Positions 45,262-54,618 of a DNA stretch of 64,000 nucleotides are shown here, piece after piece. Location: assembly GCA_964370735.1 (NCBI GenBank), contig CAYJLC010000001.1, forward strand, positions 62,001 through 126,000. The letters are read 5' to 3'. Every line of letters begins with the position of its first letter. Within the stretch, counting starts at the first letter, position 1. The DNA is from CAYJLC01 sp964370735. GTDB taxonomy: Bacteria > Bacillota > Clostridia > Oscillospirales > Butyricicoccaceae. A program made the position numbers and the translations under genes. The notes below the pieces were generated by a model. The model ran no database searches, had not been told where the DNA came from, and was given only the letters and a program-made list of their open reading frames with translations.

Positions 45262-46089
45262 ATGAAAAAGTTATTTAGCACAATAATAGCAGTGACTATG
45301 TTATTATCATTAACAGCATGTGTAAGTCAAGGCGCAGATACATCAGAAGATGTTTTAAGAGTTGGCATAGACCTAAAATTCCCTCCGTTTTCGTATATTG
45401 ATGAAAATGGTGACCCTGCCGGTTTAGAGCCAGAAATCGCCGAAGCATTTGGAGAATATTTAGGCAAAGAAGTTGAAATCGTAAATACTGATTTCAGCCT
45501 TTTAATCCCTGCTTTAGAAACAGGTGATGTAGATATTTTAATCGCTGATATGTCAAGAACTGATGAAAGAGCTGAAAAAGCAGATTTTTCAGACCCGTAT
45601 AGATATACGCAATCGCTAGTTCTTGTAAATAAAGAATACGCTGAGGTAAATAATGTATCAAATCTTGCTCCAGACGAATTTTTTGCACTTCCCGACCAAA
45701 AATTTATAGGACTTGCTGGAACAATGGGCGTTTTAGTGCCACAAAGTTTTGGTGTTCCTGTTACGGAAATAACTGAAATTGGTAGCGGAATTTTAGAAGT
45801 TACAAATGGTTTTTCGACAGCTTTAGTGGCATCGAATGAAGTACATGCTTTTCAAGCTGCAAATAGCGACACAACTGTCGTATATTATGTAGGGAATGTA
45901 TCGGCATCTAGCTTTGTAACAAGAAAAGGCGATGAAGAAATGATTGAAAAATCAAACGAATTTATTGCTTCTATGTATGAAGAAGGTGGATTTTACGATG
46001 AAATTCGCGAGGAATATGACGTAATTATCGGCGAATTTCTAGGAAATGATGAGCTAGGGCTTGATTATATCATAAATTATCCAAATTAA
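45262..46089 (+). CDS. Amino-acid ABC transporter substrate-binding lipoprotein
   Basis: 275 residues from the ATG at 45262 (GAGGT before it); a longer frame from 45193 crosses the promoter. Lipobox LTAC gives Cys20. The mature part is a family-3 binding protein: RVGIDLKFPPFSYIDENG, the SRTDERAEKADFSDPY signature, and the ligand-contact TDFSLLIPALETGDVDI. It captures a polar or charged amino acid, exact ligand unknown. The domain is of the same family as the two sensor domains of the EAL protein encoded near 49-51 kb. Confidence 0.93.
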   Translation: MKKLFSTIIAVTMLLSLTACVSQGADTSEDVLRVGIDLKFPPFSYIDENGDPAGLEPEIAEAFGEYLGKEVEIVNTDFSLLIPALETGDVDILIADMSRTDERAEKADFSDPYRYTQSLVLVNKEYAEVNNVSNLAPDEFFALPDQKFIGLAGTMGVLVPQSFGVPVTEITEIGSGILEVTNGFSTALVASNEVHAFQAANSDTTVVYYVGNVSASSFVTRKGDEEMIEKSNEFIASMYEEGGFYDEIREEYDVIIGEFLGNDELGLDYIINYPN

Positions 46090-46104
46090 TAAAGGAAGCA
46101 AAGA

Positions 46105-46842
46105 ATGAAAAAAACTTCAAATATATTGCAATATGTAGCTGTAATCATTACATTTGTGATATTTATTGGACTGGCATTGGCATTTACTACGACAAACCCA
46201 CAATATGATATGATTTTAAGCCAATATAAGCTTTTGACTGAAGCTTTTTGGTTAACGATTTATATAAGCATTGTCACCCTTTTGGGGACAATGCTTTTCG
46301 GCTTTGTTTTATTTATGATGATGAGGTCGAAAATAACAATTGTTCGCGCATTTTCTAATGTATTTAACGAAATTATCATGGGAACACCACTTTTAGTTAT
46401 GATTTTTCTTGTGGTTTATGTTGTTGGCGATGTGATTGGATATAATGATAAACTGACACTTGGAATTTGGGCTCTAATTTTATATAATGCGCCATATATA
46501 GCTAATGCTTATGAAACTACGGCAGCAGTTGTCGATGAAGATCAGCATGTTGTTATGGATTTATATCATTTTAAGTGGTATCAAAAGTATATTTATGTTA
46601 TTGTACCACAAATGGTAAGACCCTTTATTCCATCGCTTATAAATAATCTCTCGAGTGTTATAAAAAGTTCAGCACTTTTGAATATTGTAGCAGTCGAGGA
46701 GATAACTTATATCGTAAAAACTATCGCTTCGGGAAATTTTGCATTTATCGAGGGTTATTATGTTATGTGGATTATGTATCTTGTCGTGACAATTCCGCTT
46801 TCTATGCTAGCAAAATATATCGGAAAGAAGGTGGCACTATGA
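46105..46842 (+). CDS. Amino-acid ABC transporter permease
   Basis: 245 residues, HisM/GlnP type, with about five helices. The early TEAFWLTIYISIVTLLGTMLF and the later IIPQMVRPFIPSLINNLSS-like loop (here IYVIVPQMVRPFIPSLINN, about 165-185) identify the family. AAGGA precedes the ATG. Its stop overlaps the ATPase start in ATGA. Confidence 0.93.
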   Translation: MKKTSNILQYVAVIITFVIFIGLALAFTTTNPQYDMILSQYKLLTEAFWLTIYISIVTLLGTMLFGFVLFMMMRSKITIVRAFSNVFNEIIMGTPLLVMIFLVVYVVGDVIGYNDKLTLGIWALILYNAPYIANAYETTAAVVDEDQHVVMDLYHFKWYQKYIYVIVPQMVRPFIPSLINNLSSVIKSSALLNIVAVEEITYIVKTIASGNFAFIEGYYVMWIMYLVVTIPLSMLAKYIGKKVAL

Positions 46843-47549
46843 AGATAATATTAAAAAATCTAAATAAAACTTATGGAACACAGGAAATTCTGAAGAATAT
46901 TTCTCTTGAAATAGAAAATGTGTCAGCTGTTGGTATAATTGGTGAGTCTGGATGTGGAAAATCAACGCTTTTAAGACAGATTGCTGGAATTGAAGACCCA
47001 GATTCAGGGGAAATCAGTATTAATGATAAATCTCCTATTAAAAACAAAAAAGAATTTCAAAATAATATTGGATATGTGTTTCAGAAACATAATTTATTCC
47101 CACATTTATCAGTTTATGATAATATTTCGCTAATTTTGGGTAAGATTAAGAAAATAAGTAAAGAAGAAGCAGATATTAGAATAAAAAATGTGCTAAAAGC
47201 CCTTAGAATTGAGAATGAATCACATAAAAAACCTTCACAAATCTCTGGAGGTCAAGCTCAAAGAGCATCTATCGCAAGAGCGTTAGCCACAAATCCAGAA
47301 CTTATATTTTTAGACGAGCCAACGGCTGCATTAGACCCAATTTTAACAGACGAAGTATTAAAATCGGTGAGAGAACTTAAAAATAGTGGGATAAAGTTCA
47401 TTTTTATAACACATGAAATCGAATTTTTGAAAGAATTTGCTGATTATGTAATATTTATGGAAAGTGGAAATATTGTTGAATGTGGACAGGTGTCTTGTTT
47501 AGATAATCCGAAAACTGATAAATTACGCTCTTTTTTACGAATGGTGTAA
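46839..47549 (+). CDS. Amino-acid ABC transporter ATP-binding protein
   Basis: 236 residues. Walker A GESGCGKST near 35, Q-loop FQKHN near 80, signature QISGGQAQRASIARALA near 130, Walker B LIFLDEPTAALDP near 155. It starts at 46839 with AAGGTGG before it; the longer frame from 46767 lies within the permease gene. It completes a three-part importer. The operon runs into the next region with only 78 bases before the unknown gene, which has its own promoter. Confidence 0.95.
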   Translation: MKIILKNLNKTYGTQEILKNISLEIENVSAVGIIGESGCGKSTLLRQIAGIEDPDSGEISINDKSPIKNKKEFQNNIGYVFQKHNLFPHLSVYDNISLILGKIKKISKEEADIRIKNVLKALRIENESHKKPSQISGGQAQRASIARALATNPELIFLDEPTAALDPILTDEVLKSVRELKNSGIKFIFITHEIEFLKEFADYVIFMESGNIVECGQVSCLDNPKTDKLRSFLRMV

Positions 47550-47567
47550 AAGATGTTATTTTAAAGG

Positions 47568-47596
47568 TTTACAAACAAATTGCAATATGTTAAAAT
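47568..47596 (+). promoter_or_regulatory. Promoter of the unknown 315-residue protein
   Basis: TTTACA (47568-47573), 17 bases, TAAAAT (47591-47596), 31 bases before the ATG at 47628. Confidence 0.7.
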
Positions 47597-47627
47597 GTAT
47601 ATATAAATAAAATTTTGAGGTAGCAAT

Positions 47628-48575
47628 ATGAATATAAATAAGCTATATGAAAAAGTGAATTCACTTGAAGAAATCAGAATAATTGACAAAACATCAGAGC
47701 ATAATGACATAACTTTTAACGTTATTGGAACTGCTAAGCAAAATGATGAGTTAAAGCTATATATTTTGCAATATGTTAAAAATGAGCAAAGATATCGCAA
47801 TATTTGCGACAGGCTTACAAAAATCGAAGTCGATACTTATGCGTATAAAGTATTTAGATATTCGCATAGTTCGCTTGCAGATGGCTCGATTGATACTATG
47901 TCGATAATATCGAAATTTGTGTCAGAAGGGTGGAATCCACAAGGTATTGATTTTAAGAAAAATATCTGGATTACAACAATTAGCCTAGGAAAATGCCCAT
48001 TAGTACCACCTAATTTCAATAGAGAGAGCGTAATTGAGTTGATTTATGACCAAATCTCGCTTAATTTCCCTGTTTTGCAAAAAATATCGCTTGATATTTC
48101 TGATTCGCAAAATAATGAAGTTACTTTTGTAGACGATGCCGATGGTAGTGAATATACTATCAATATTAATCGTGTGTTTATGATTGATGTTTGGGAAGAA
48201 ATGCTGACTTTCTTTAATTCACCACCGATAAAAAATAGATTTAACCAGTCAGAAGTTGATAATCATGTTAAATATTTAGAGCAACATTTCGCAAATCACT
48301 ATCCACCAGGTACTTTTTTCCCAGTTGTTGAGTATGAGTGTGAAGGTGATATCACTGTCGAAATCCGTAGTGCAAATTGGTCTAATTCTGAGAGTTTTGG
48401 AAAGGGAAGTGACTTAGGTTTCATTCTAAAATCAGATAATTTTATGGGCAAAAATGGATTGCCACTAAAAGTTTGGATTATAAAAGAGCATGTGGAAAAA
48501 GGAACAGAAACTATTGAGGCTGAAATTGTTTCGTATAGTAAAATGATAGATTTACCAAATATTATTTTAAATTAA
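47628..48575 (+). CDS. Unrecognised cytoplasmic protein
   Basis: 315 residues with no signal peptide and no membrane segment. I recognise no motif. It is predicted to be alpha/beta, with a beta-rich middle (about 150-190) and an acidic, Trp-containing C-terminal half (VVEYECEGDITVEIRSANW, about 235-255). It has its own promoter and terminator and a GAGGT ribosome binding site, so it is an independently expressed gene. The codon pattern matches its neighbours. Role unknown; it does not look like a transporter subunit despite its position. Confidence 0.7.
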   Translation: MNINKLYEKVNSLEEIRIIDKTSEHNDITFNVIGTAKQNDELKLYILQYVKNEQRYRNICDRLTKIEVDTYAYKVFRYSHSSLADGSIDTMSIISKFVSEGWNPQGIDFKKNIWITTISLGKCPLVPPNFNRESVIELIYDQISLNFPVLQKISLDISDSQNNEVTFVDDADGSEYTININRVFMIDVWEEMLTFFNSPPIKNRFNQSEVDNHVKYLEQHFANHYPPGTFFPVVEYECEGDITVEIRSANWSNSESFGKGSDLGFILKSDNFMGKNGLPLKVWIIKEHVEKGTETIEAEIVSYSKMIDLPNIILN

Positions 48576-48582
48576 TAAAAAA

Positions 48583-48616
48583 AAGGTGCTGTCGCAGTTG
48601 CGATAGCACCTTAAAT
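48583..48616. terminator. Bidirectional terminator
   Basis: A 14-bp stem AAGGTGCTGTCGCA (48583-48596) with TGCGATAGCACCTT (48599-48612), flanked by A and T tracts. It separates the plus-strand unknown gene from the minus-strand EAL gene. Confidence 0.88.
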
Positions 48617-48618
48617 TT

Positions 48619-51489
48619 TTAGTTTTCAAGCGAATAGGGTTTGCGTTCAAGTAATTTTGCTGCAAAATCGTTTTCTGGGAGAGGTCTATCGAAATAATAT
48701 CCTTGAATAAAATCACAACCTAATTTCTGCATTAAAAGTACCTGATCTAGTGTTTCAACACCTTCGGAAACTACTTTTAAATTAAGTTTCTTTGACATAT
48801 TTATCATAGATTCGATGATAATATCTCCGTCGGCATCATGGCTATGATGGTCTAAAAACGCCTTGTCCATCTTAACGATATCAACTTTCAGTTCACTAAG
48901 TCTATTAAGGGAAGACACACCACTGCCAAAATCATCCATAGAAACAGTATAACCTAGATTTCTAAGCTCAGAAACACGCTTTATAACAAGTGTTTCGTCG
49001 TCAATAATAGCAGATTCGGTTATTTCAATTTCAAGCTGTGAAGTGGAAATACCGTGTTTTTTTGTAATATCAGTAATATTTTCAACAATGTCACTTTTTA
49101 TAAGCGTATGTCCACTGAAATTTATAGAAATTAGTGGAATTTCGAACTTTTTCGAATGGGTATTAATAAATTTACAAACATGCTCAAAAACATACAAATC
49201 AAGCTTTGTTATAAAACCATTCGCTTCAAAAATCGGAATAAATTCGTTAGGGAAAACTAATTCACCAGACTTTTTCTTCCAACGAACAAGCGACTCGGCA
49301 CCAATTATTTGAAGTGTTTCACAGCTAACTTTTGGTTGATATAGTAGATAAAATTCCTCGTCTTCGATGGCTTGGTTCATACCAAAAACGATTTCTTGAG
49401 TTTTTTCGTAATATTTACGCATATTTTCGTCAAAATATCTGCAAGTAAGTTCATGAATGCCTTTACCACGCGTTTTAGCGACAAGAGCTCGGTCGATCAT
49501 GACATTTAAAGGCTCGGTTGGGTCTGAAATTACATAAACACCTACGGACATACTAAGGTTATAACGCTTTCCAACAATCTCTTTTACAGTAGGAATTAAG
49601 TGCTGTTGGCATAAAAATTCAGGGTCCACAATGCCTTTTTTTACAAAAATGATAAAGGTTTCATTAACTTTTCTGCTGATTATTGCATCAGTTTCTTCAA
49701 GAACCTCTATTAATTTTTCACTCATATTAATAATTGTGTCAGAACCAATTTGGAAGCCATAAATATTGTTAATAATTCTAAAATAGTCGATATCTAAAAC
49801 AATTAACTCATATTCGTCTGGTGACGCATTTTTGAGCGTATCTTTTACGAGCTCATTAAATCTATGGAGTGAAATAAGGTTTGTAATATTATCAAAATTC
49901 ACAAGTGCTGCCATTGAACGTTTTTTCAGAGTTTGCGAGCGAATGAAAAGAGCCGCGGCAATTAATATTCCGATTAATAGGAAAAGTGTTATTATGTATC
50001 TATTTTCCACAATAAATGCGATAAAATTATACTCTGGGCTATATTCTGTTGTGTATGTTGAAACAATATCGTCAATATGAGAAGTATTGATTTGGCTGAT
50101 TAATAAATTAATAGATGTCAAAAATTGTTCACTAATATCATTTGAAACGTATAAAACTAATGGTAAATCCATTTTTATGCCACTTACCGAGTAATTTTCC
50201 ATATCTAGAACGGCCTCTACATAGGTAAGTCCAGTATTTGTGAAAATACCAGCGTTTATTTCGTCAGAAACTAGGCTGAAATACGCATCTGAAACGCTAT
50301 TTTCGAATGAAATTTCTGCATTTGGATAGTGATTTTGTAGGGTTTGTATGCTTAACGTATTATAGTCATAAATTCCAATTTTATAAGTAGAAGTGTCGCT
50401 AAAATCGGCTTTATTTGACAAAAGCAATGATAAAGGCAAAGTTGTATATGTAATTGATGAAGAAAATTCATTAGTTAAGCTATCAGGCGATTCTTTAATA
50501 TTCAAAATAATATCGAATTCATCATAAATATTATCAAGATTTGACATATCTACTTCACGATATTCAAGGTTGAAATTTCCTTTTTCGGCTAAAGTATTTA
50601 AAATTTCGACAGAAATACCTGAAGGATTGCCATTTTCATCGGTAAATTGGATTGGATTATGGTCATTTTCATACCCAACAACAAAGGTTTGTCCGGAAAT
50701 CTCCTCGGCTTGATTTCGTGTTAGAGAATGGTTTGTCAGTGTGTCTTCCATAAAATATTTATTTGAAAGATATGTTAAATATAGGCTGTTATTTACTTTA
50801 GTTTGCCAAAAAGCGTCGTCTAAAGTCGATAAAAGTTCGGTATTTTCTTTGTTTGTCACAAAATAAAGCTCGTCTATTCCGAGGTTTAATACGCTCGACA
50901 TATTAGAAGCACGCTCATCTATCATAGAAACAAGGTAAAAATCGGCGTCATAATTTAGATAATCTTGATAAGAATTATTGATAATGTTCGCCGAAATTCC
51001 ATTTTTATCTAAATAATCATCGAAAATAGAATTTGTAGTGTTGGTAGTATATGTGCTGATTGTTTTATTATTTATTGAAATTGGGTCGTTGTAATATGTA
51101 TTATAGTTATTTTTTTCTGCTAAAACAGTGTTTACAGAAATTACAGGCTCACTCATAAAACCGAAATTACTTTCAAGTAAATCGGTTTTGGAAATAAATC
51201 CTGCCATGTCTAATTTTCCGTTTTGAACATCTTCTAAAGCAAGCGTTAGATTAGAATATTCAATAAACTCAAATGATAAGTTTGAATTGTTTTCAATACC
51301 TTCTAAAATATCATACCCATAACCTTTATTGCCAACAGATGTAAGGTCTTCTATGACCCCAAAATCCGCCTCATATCCAACTGAAATGACTGTTTTGCTG
51401 TTCGCAGCAAATACATTTATAGAAATTACAGTTGAAAAGATGAGAATAAAGGTAATTAATAATAGTTTTAAAATTCGTTTTATTTTCAT
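48619..51489 (-). CDS. Two solute-binding domains + degenerate GGDEF + EAL c-di-GMP phosphodiesterase
   Basis: 956 residues from the ATG at 51489. A signal anchor (about 4-27) leads to two family-3 (amino-acid type) solute-binding domains (about 30-270 and 270-490), a membrane helix (about 493-516), a GGDEF domain (about 525-690) and an EAL domain (about 700-953). The GGDEF signature is replaced by RKVNETF near 605 and other nucleotide residues are altered, so no cyclase activity is expected. The EAL domain is complete: AESLVRW, NFSGH, EITESAIID, DDFGSG, VKMDKAF and SEGVET, with ESL in place of EAL. It should degrade c-di-GMP in response to a ligand bound outside the cell. Its weak ribosome binding site suggests low expression. 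It stands alone behind a consensus promoter. Confidence 0.92.
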   Translation of the reverse strand: MKIKRILKLLLITFILIFSTVISINVFAANSKTVISVGYEADFGVIEDLTSVGNKGYGYDILEGIENNSNLSFEFIEYSNLTLALEDVQNGKLDMAGFISKTDLLESNFGFMSEPVISVNTVLAEKNNYNTYYNDPISINNKTISTYTTNTTNSIFDDYLDKNGISANIINNSYQDYLNYDADFYLVSMIDERASNMSSVLNLGIDELYFVTNKENTELLSTLDDAFWQTKVNNSLYLTYLSNKYFMEDTLTNHSLTRNQAEEISGQTFVVGYENDHNPIQFTDENGNPSGISVEILNTLAEKGNFNLEYREVDMSNLDNIYDEFDIILNIKESPDSLTNEFSSSITYTTLPLSLLLSNKADFSDTSTYKIGIYDYNTLSIQTLQNHYPNAEISFENSVSDAYFSLVSDEINAGIFTNTGLTYVEAVLDMENYSVSGIKMDLPLVLYVSNDISEQFLTSINLLISQINTSHIDDIVSTYTTEYSPEYNFIAFIVENRYIITLFLLIGILIAAALFIRSQTLKKRSMAALVNFDNITNLISLHRFNELVKDTLKNASPDEYELIVLDIDYFRIINNIYGFQIGSDTIINMSEKLIEVLEETDAIISRKVNETFIIFVKKGIVDPEFLCQQHLIPTVKEIVGKRYNLSMSVGVYVISDPTEPLNVMIDRALVAKTRGKGIHELTCRYFDENMRKYYEKTQEIVFGMNQAIEDEEFYLLYQPKVSCETLQIIGAESLVRWKKKSGELVFPNEFIPIFEANGFITKLDLYVFEHVCKFINTHSKKFEIPLISINFSGHTLIKSDIVENITDITKKHGISTSQLEIEITESAIIDDETLVIKRVSELRNLGYTVSMDDFGSGVSSLNRLSELKVDIVKMDKAFLDHHSHDADGDIIIESMINMSKKLNLKVVSEGVETLDQVLLMQKLGCDFIQGYYFDRPLPENDFAAKLLERKPYSLEN

Positions 51490-51538
51490 ACTACCGACCC
51501 CAATTATGAATCTCAATTAAATTACTAAACACACTTAA

Positions 51539-51567
51539 ATTATACACTTTAAAACTATATGTGTCAA
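51539..51567 (-). promoter_or_regulatory. Consensus promoter of the EAL gene
   Basis: On the minus strand, TTGACA (complement of 51562-51567), 17 bases, TATAAT (complement of 51539-51544), 50 bases before the start. The rest of the gap between this gene and mscS (51570-51812) is AT-rich; apart from the mscS terminator I see nothing in it, and in particular no c-di-GMP riboswitch core. Confidence 0.85.
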
Positions 51568-51812
51568 ATGTAATATTGGTTAAAATATTACTTATAGATA
51601 CACTGTTTTATTATAATTGGAATATATTTGTAAAAAAAAGTAAGTTACTGTCGCTTATGCAAGTTTTGGAAGGTTCAGATACTAAAATAGTCTAATATTA
51701 ACTATAACTTAGAATACAAAACGTATATTGTATTGATTTAGAAACAATTAGTAAAAGATTATCTTTGAATAAAAGATATAAATGTAAAATTTTTGTAAAT
51801 TTGCTACTTATA

Positions 51813-51838
51813 TAAAAAAGCCTCCTAAGTGGAGGCTT
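51813..51838 (-). terminator. Terminator of the proS-mscS operon
   Basis: AAGCCTCC (51818-51825) pairs with GGAGGCTT (51831-51838) around TAAGT, followed on the minus strand by six T. Confidence 0.9.
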
Positions 51839-51844
51839 AATTTC

Positions 51845-52771
51845 TTATTTAGGTTGATTGACAACGATTTGATTAAACGGTATTTCCACACCCTGTGCAT
51901 CAAATTCTTTCTTGATAATTTCGAGTAAGTCGCATTTCATTCCAAATGCAACACCACCATTTTCACCCCAAATCCATGTGCGAAGTGTCACTGAACTGCT
52001 AGCAAGGTCTACTACGCGAACAGTGATTGGAGAGATGCCGTTGTCCTTGTCCTCATCAGATCTGTTATCTAAAAAATCTTTGTGCGAAACACAAGCTTCG
52101 GTTATAATTTTTCTAGCAAGGTCGATATCGCTTGAATAACCAATGCCGATGTCAAAAGTAGTGCAAACTTTTGTTTCAGTATAATTGGCATTTTCGATAA
52201 CATCAGAACCCATAGTACCATTTGGAATTATCACACGCTTATTTTCTAGCGTTCTGATAACCGTATGGCGAAGGCTAATATCCTCGACTGTTCCAACGAT
52301 TGTGCCAGCACCAGGGCGAATTATATCGCCTATTACGAATGGTTTGAACATTAAAATCATAGCACCACTCACAATATTGCCCATAGCTTCTTGAGAGGCA
52401 AAACCTAAAACAACAGCGACGATACCAGAAGATGCTAGTAAAGTTGTTGTCATAGAGCTAAGCCAGCTTATGCTTGAGATTATTGAAACTATTGAGATGA
52501 AATAGATAAATGCAACGGTTGCATGTTGAAAAAATTGCAAATATGAAACATTCGTTTGTCCAGAATTTGTAATTCTATTTCTTAAAGATTTATAGACCTT
52601 TTTGTTGATTTTAAGTGCTATAAAAGTAAGTGCAAGTATTAAAGCAACAGATAAAGCATCGCTAATAAGCGCATCTGAATTGAAGTTTATGCTTTTTATG
52701 AACTTTGTGATGTTATCAAAAAACGTTAAGTGAAATGCGCTGTCAGTAGTTGTTGATAAGATAGTATTCAT
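51845..52771 (-). CDS. Small-conductance mechanosensitive channel (MscS family)
   Basis: 308 residues from the ATG at 52771. Three helices (about 33-52, 70-92, 97-120) are followed by the pore-lining/beta boundary VVLGFASQEAMGNIVSGAMILMF at about 125-147 and the cytoplasmic vestibule with VEDISLRHTVIRT and IIPNG. Opens under osmotic downshock to release solutes. Its ATG overlaps the stop of proS by one base (TAATG), so translation is coupled to ProRS; an upstream TTG in frame lies inside proS. A terminator follows. Confidence 0.93.
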   Translation of the reverse strand: MNTILSTTTDSAFHLTFFDNITKFIKSINFNSDALISDALSVALILALTFIALKINKKVYKSLRNRITNSGQTNVSYLQFFQHATVAFIYFISIVSIISSISWLSSMTTTLLASSGIVAVVLGFASQEAMGNIVSGAMILMFKPFVIGDIIRPGAGTIVGTVEDISLRHTVIRTLENKRVIIPNGTMGSDVIENANYTETKVCTTFDIGIGYSSDIDLARKIITEACVSHKDFLDNRSDEDKDNGISPITVRVVDLASSSVTLRTWIWGENGGVAFGMKCDLLEIIKKEFDAQGVEIPFNQIVVNQPK

Positions 52772-54210
52772 TAGTATGCTACACCCCAAACAACTAAGTG
52801 CTTAGCTTCTTTGCCACACATAGGGCAAGTTTCAGAAAGCTTTGTATCTTCGAATGGAATACATCTTGAAGGCATGCCAGTTTCATCTTTAACTTTCATT
52901 TCACACTCTAAATCGCCACACCACATAGCTCTTACAAAGCCTGGTTTTGTCGACGAAATTTCTTTCATTTCTTCAAAAGTTTTTGCATCATAAGTGTGAG
53001 TAACTCTATTTTCTAATGCTTTGTTTAATAGGTTAGTTTGAATTTCTTCAAGGATTTTCGCTATACTTTCTGTAATATTTTCTAAAGATACAACAGTTTT
53101 CTCGCCAGTATCACGACGAGCAAGTACGCAATTACCGTTTTCGATATCGCGAGGTCCTAGTTCTAAACGAACAGGAATACCTTTCATTTCGTGCTCTGCA
53201 AACTTAAATCCAGGTGATTTATCAGACGCATCCATTTTAACTCTGATACCAGAAGCTTTGATTTCGTTCATAACTTCTGTACATTTTTCGATAACGCCCT
53301 CTTTATGTTGAGCTACTGGGATAATCATAACTTGAGTTGGTGCGATTTTTGGAGGTAAAACAAGCCCGTTGTCATCACCATGTGTCATAATGATACCACC
53401 GATTAAACGAGTAGACACACCCCAAGATGTTTGTTCAACGAAAGATTTTCCATTATTTTTATCAGCAAATTCAATGCCGAAAGCTTTAGCAAATCCGTTT
53501 CCGAAGTAGTGAGAAGTACCAGATTGAAGTGCTTTACCGTCGTGCATCATAGCCTCGATTGTATAAGTGTCGCGTGCTCCTGCAAATTTTTCTTTGTCAG
53601 TCTTTTTACCTTTAATAACAGGCATTGCAAGATAGTCGCGAACAAAAGTTTCATAAATATCTAAGATACGAAGTGTTTCTTCGATAGCTTCTTCTTTAGT
53701 TGCGTGGGCTGTGTGCCCTTCTTGCCACCAGAATTCTCTAGAACGTAAGAATGGACGAGTTGTTTTTTCCCATCTTACAACCGAACACCATTGGTTATAA
53801 AGTTTTGGTAAATCTCTGTGTGATTCGATGATATTTGCATAATGCTCGCAGAAAAGTGTTTCCGAAGTTGGCCTTACACATAGTCTTTCTTGTAATTTTT
53901 CTTGTCCACCGTGAGTTACCCATGCAACTTCTGGCGCAAAACCTTCAACGTGGTCTTTTTCTTTTTGAAGTAAGCCTTCTGGGATAAACATAGGCATAGC
54001 CACGTTTTCGTGTCCAGTTTCTTTAAACATTGAATCAAGTTCTTTTTGAATATTTTCCCAAATTGCTTGAGCATAAGGACGTAAAATTACGCAACCTTTT
54101 ACGCTTGAATAGTCGATAAGTTCTGCTTTTTTAACGATATCGGTATACCATTTCGCAAAATCTTCATTCATTGAGGTAATTTCTTTTACCATTTTTTTGT
54201 TGTTTGACAT
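52771..54210 (-). CDS. proS: Prolyl-tRNA synthetase, short (archaeal/eukaryotic-like) type
   Basis: 479 residues. The compact type 3 ProRS lacks the INS editing domain of the long bacterial form. Seen: MSNNKKMVKEITSMNEDFAKWY, the motif 2 region RWEKTTRPFLRSREFWWQEGHTAH, GTSHYFG, and the C-terminal zinc-like cysteines ending in CPMCGK. This type occurs in many Clostridia and some other bacteria. AAGGATA precedes the ATG. It is the first gene of an operon with mscS. The divergent 54211-54288 gap holds AT-rich palindromic TATTATAATA sequence but no clear -35. Confidence 0.97.
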   Translation of the reverse strand: MSNNKKMVKEITSMNEDFAKWYTDIVKKAELIDYSSVKGCVILRPYAQAIWENIQKELDSMFKETGHENVAMPMFIPEGLLQKEKDHVEGFAPEVAWVTHGGQEKLQERLCVRPTSETLFCEHYANIIESHRDLPKLYNQWCSVVRWEKTTRPFLRSREFWWQEGHTAHATKEEAIEETLRILDIYETFVRDYLAMPVIKGKKTDKEKFAGARDTYTIEAMMHDGKALQSGTSHYFGNGFAKAFGIEFADKNNGKSFVEQTSWGVSTRLIGGIIMTHGDDNGLVLPPKIAPTQVMIIPVAQHKEGVIEKCTEVMNEIKASGIRVKMDASDKSPGFKFAEHEMKGIPVRLELGPRDIENGNCVLARRDTGEKTVVSLENITESIAKILEEIQTNLLNKALENRVTHTYDAKTFEEMKEISSTKPGFVRAMWCGDLECEMKVKDETGMPSRCIPFEDTKLSETCPMCGKEAKHLVVWGVAY

Positions 54211-54288
54211 TTTTAATATCCTTCTTTCTATGTCACATTTGCTCCAAAATTTCGTATTATAATAATAAAAAAGTTAGGAGGTATTATT

Positions 54289-54618
54289 TTGAATATTTTT
54301 AAAAATTTCTTTGTTTCACCACAGGAAAATGAGGTTATTGAAACAAAAATTTATACAAAAGGCGAAATTCGCCCAGCTATTATCGGCTCGATTTTAGATA
54401 ACAATGAAAAACCACTCGAGGGCGTGTTTATCGCTCTATATAAAATGGATAAATCAAAGGAAAAAACCACAGATTTGGTCACATTTACATATTCGGATAA
54501 CTATGGCAATTTTATTTTAGCACCACTAGATGAGGGTGAGCTTTATAATGTGAAAATATATAAATCAGATGGAAAAACTCGTGTTTTAGAAGCGAATATC
54601 GCCGAAAACAGCAATTAA
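54289..54618 (+). CDS. Small carboxypeptidase-regulatory-like (transthyretin-fold) protein
   Basis: 109 residues, TTG start seven bases after AGGAGG. A single beta-sandwich: GSILDNNEKPLEGVFIALYK then SDNYGNFILAPLDEGELYNVKIY, the pattern of CarboxypepD_reg domains. It has no signal peptide or sortase signal, so the protein is probably cytoplasmic, which is unusual for this fold. Its stop codon overlaps that of the next, convergent gene (shared TTAA at 54615-54618). Function unknown. Confidence 0.75.
   Translation: MNIFKNFFVSPQENEVIETKIYTKGEIRPAIIGSILDNNEKPLEGVFIALYKMDKSKEKTTDLVTFTYSDNYGNFILAPLDEGELYNVKIYKSDGKTRVLEANIAENSN

Noticed and set aside
51490..51812. c-di-GMP riboswitch upstream of the EAL gene
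   Set aside because: GGTCGGTAG near the start recalls part of the GEMM core, but the rest of the aptamer is absent.
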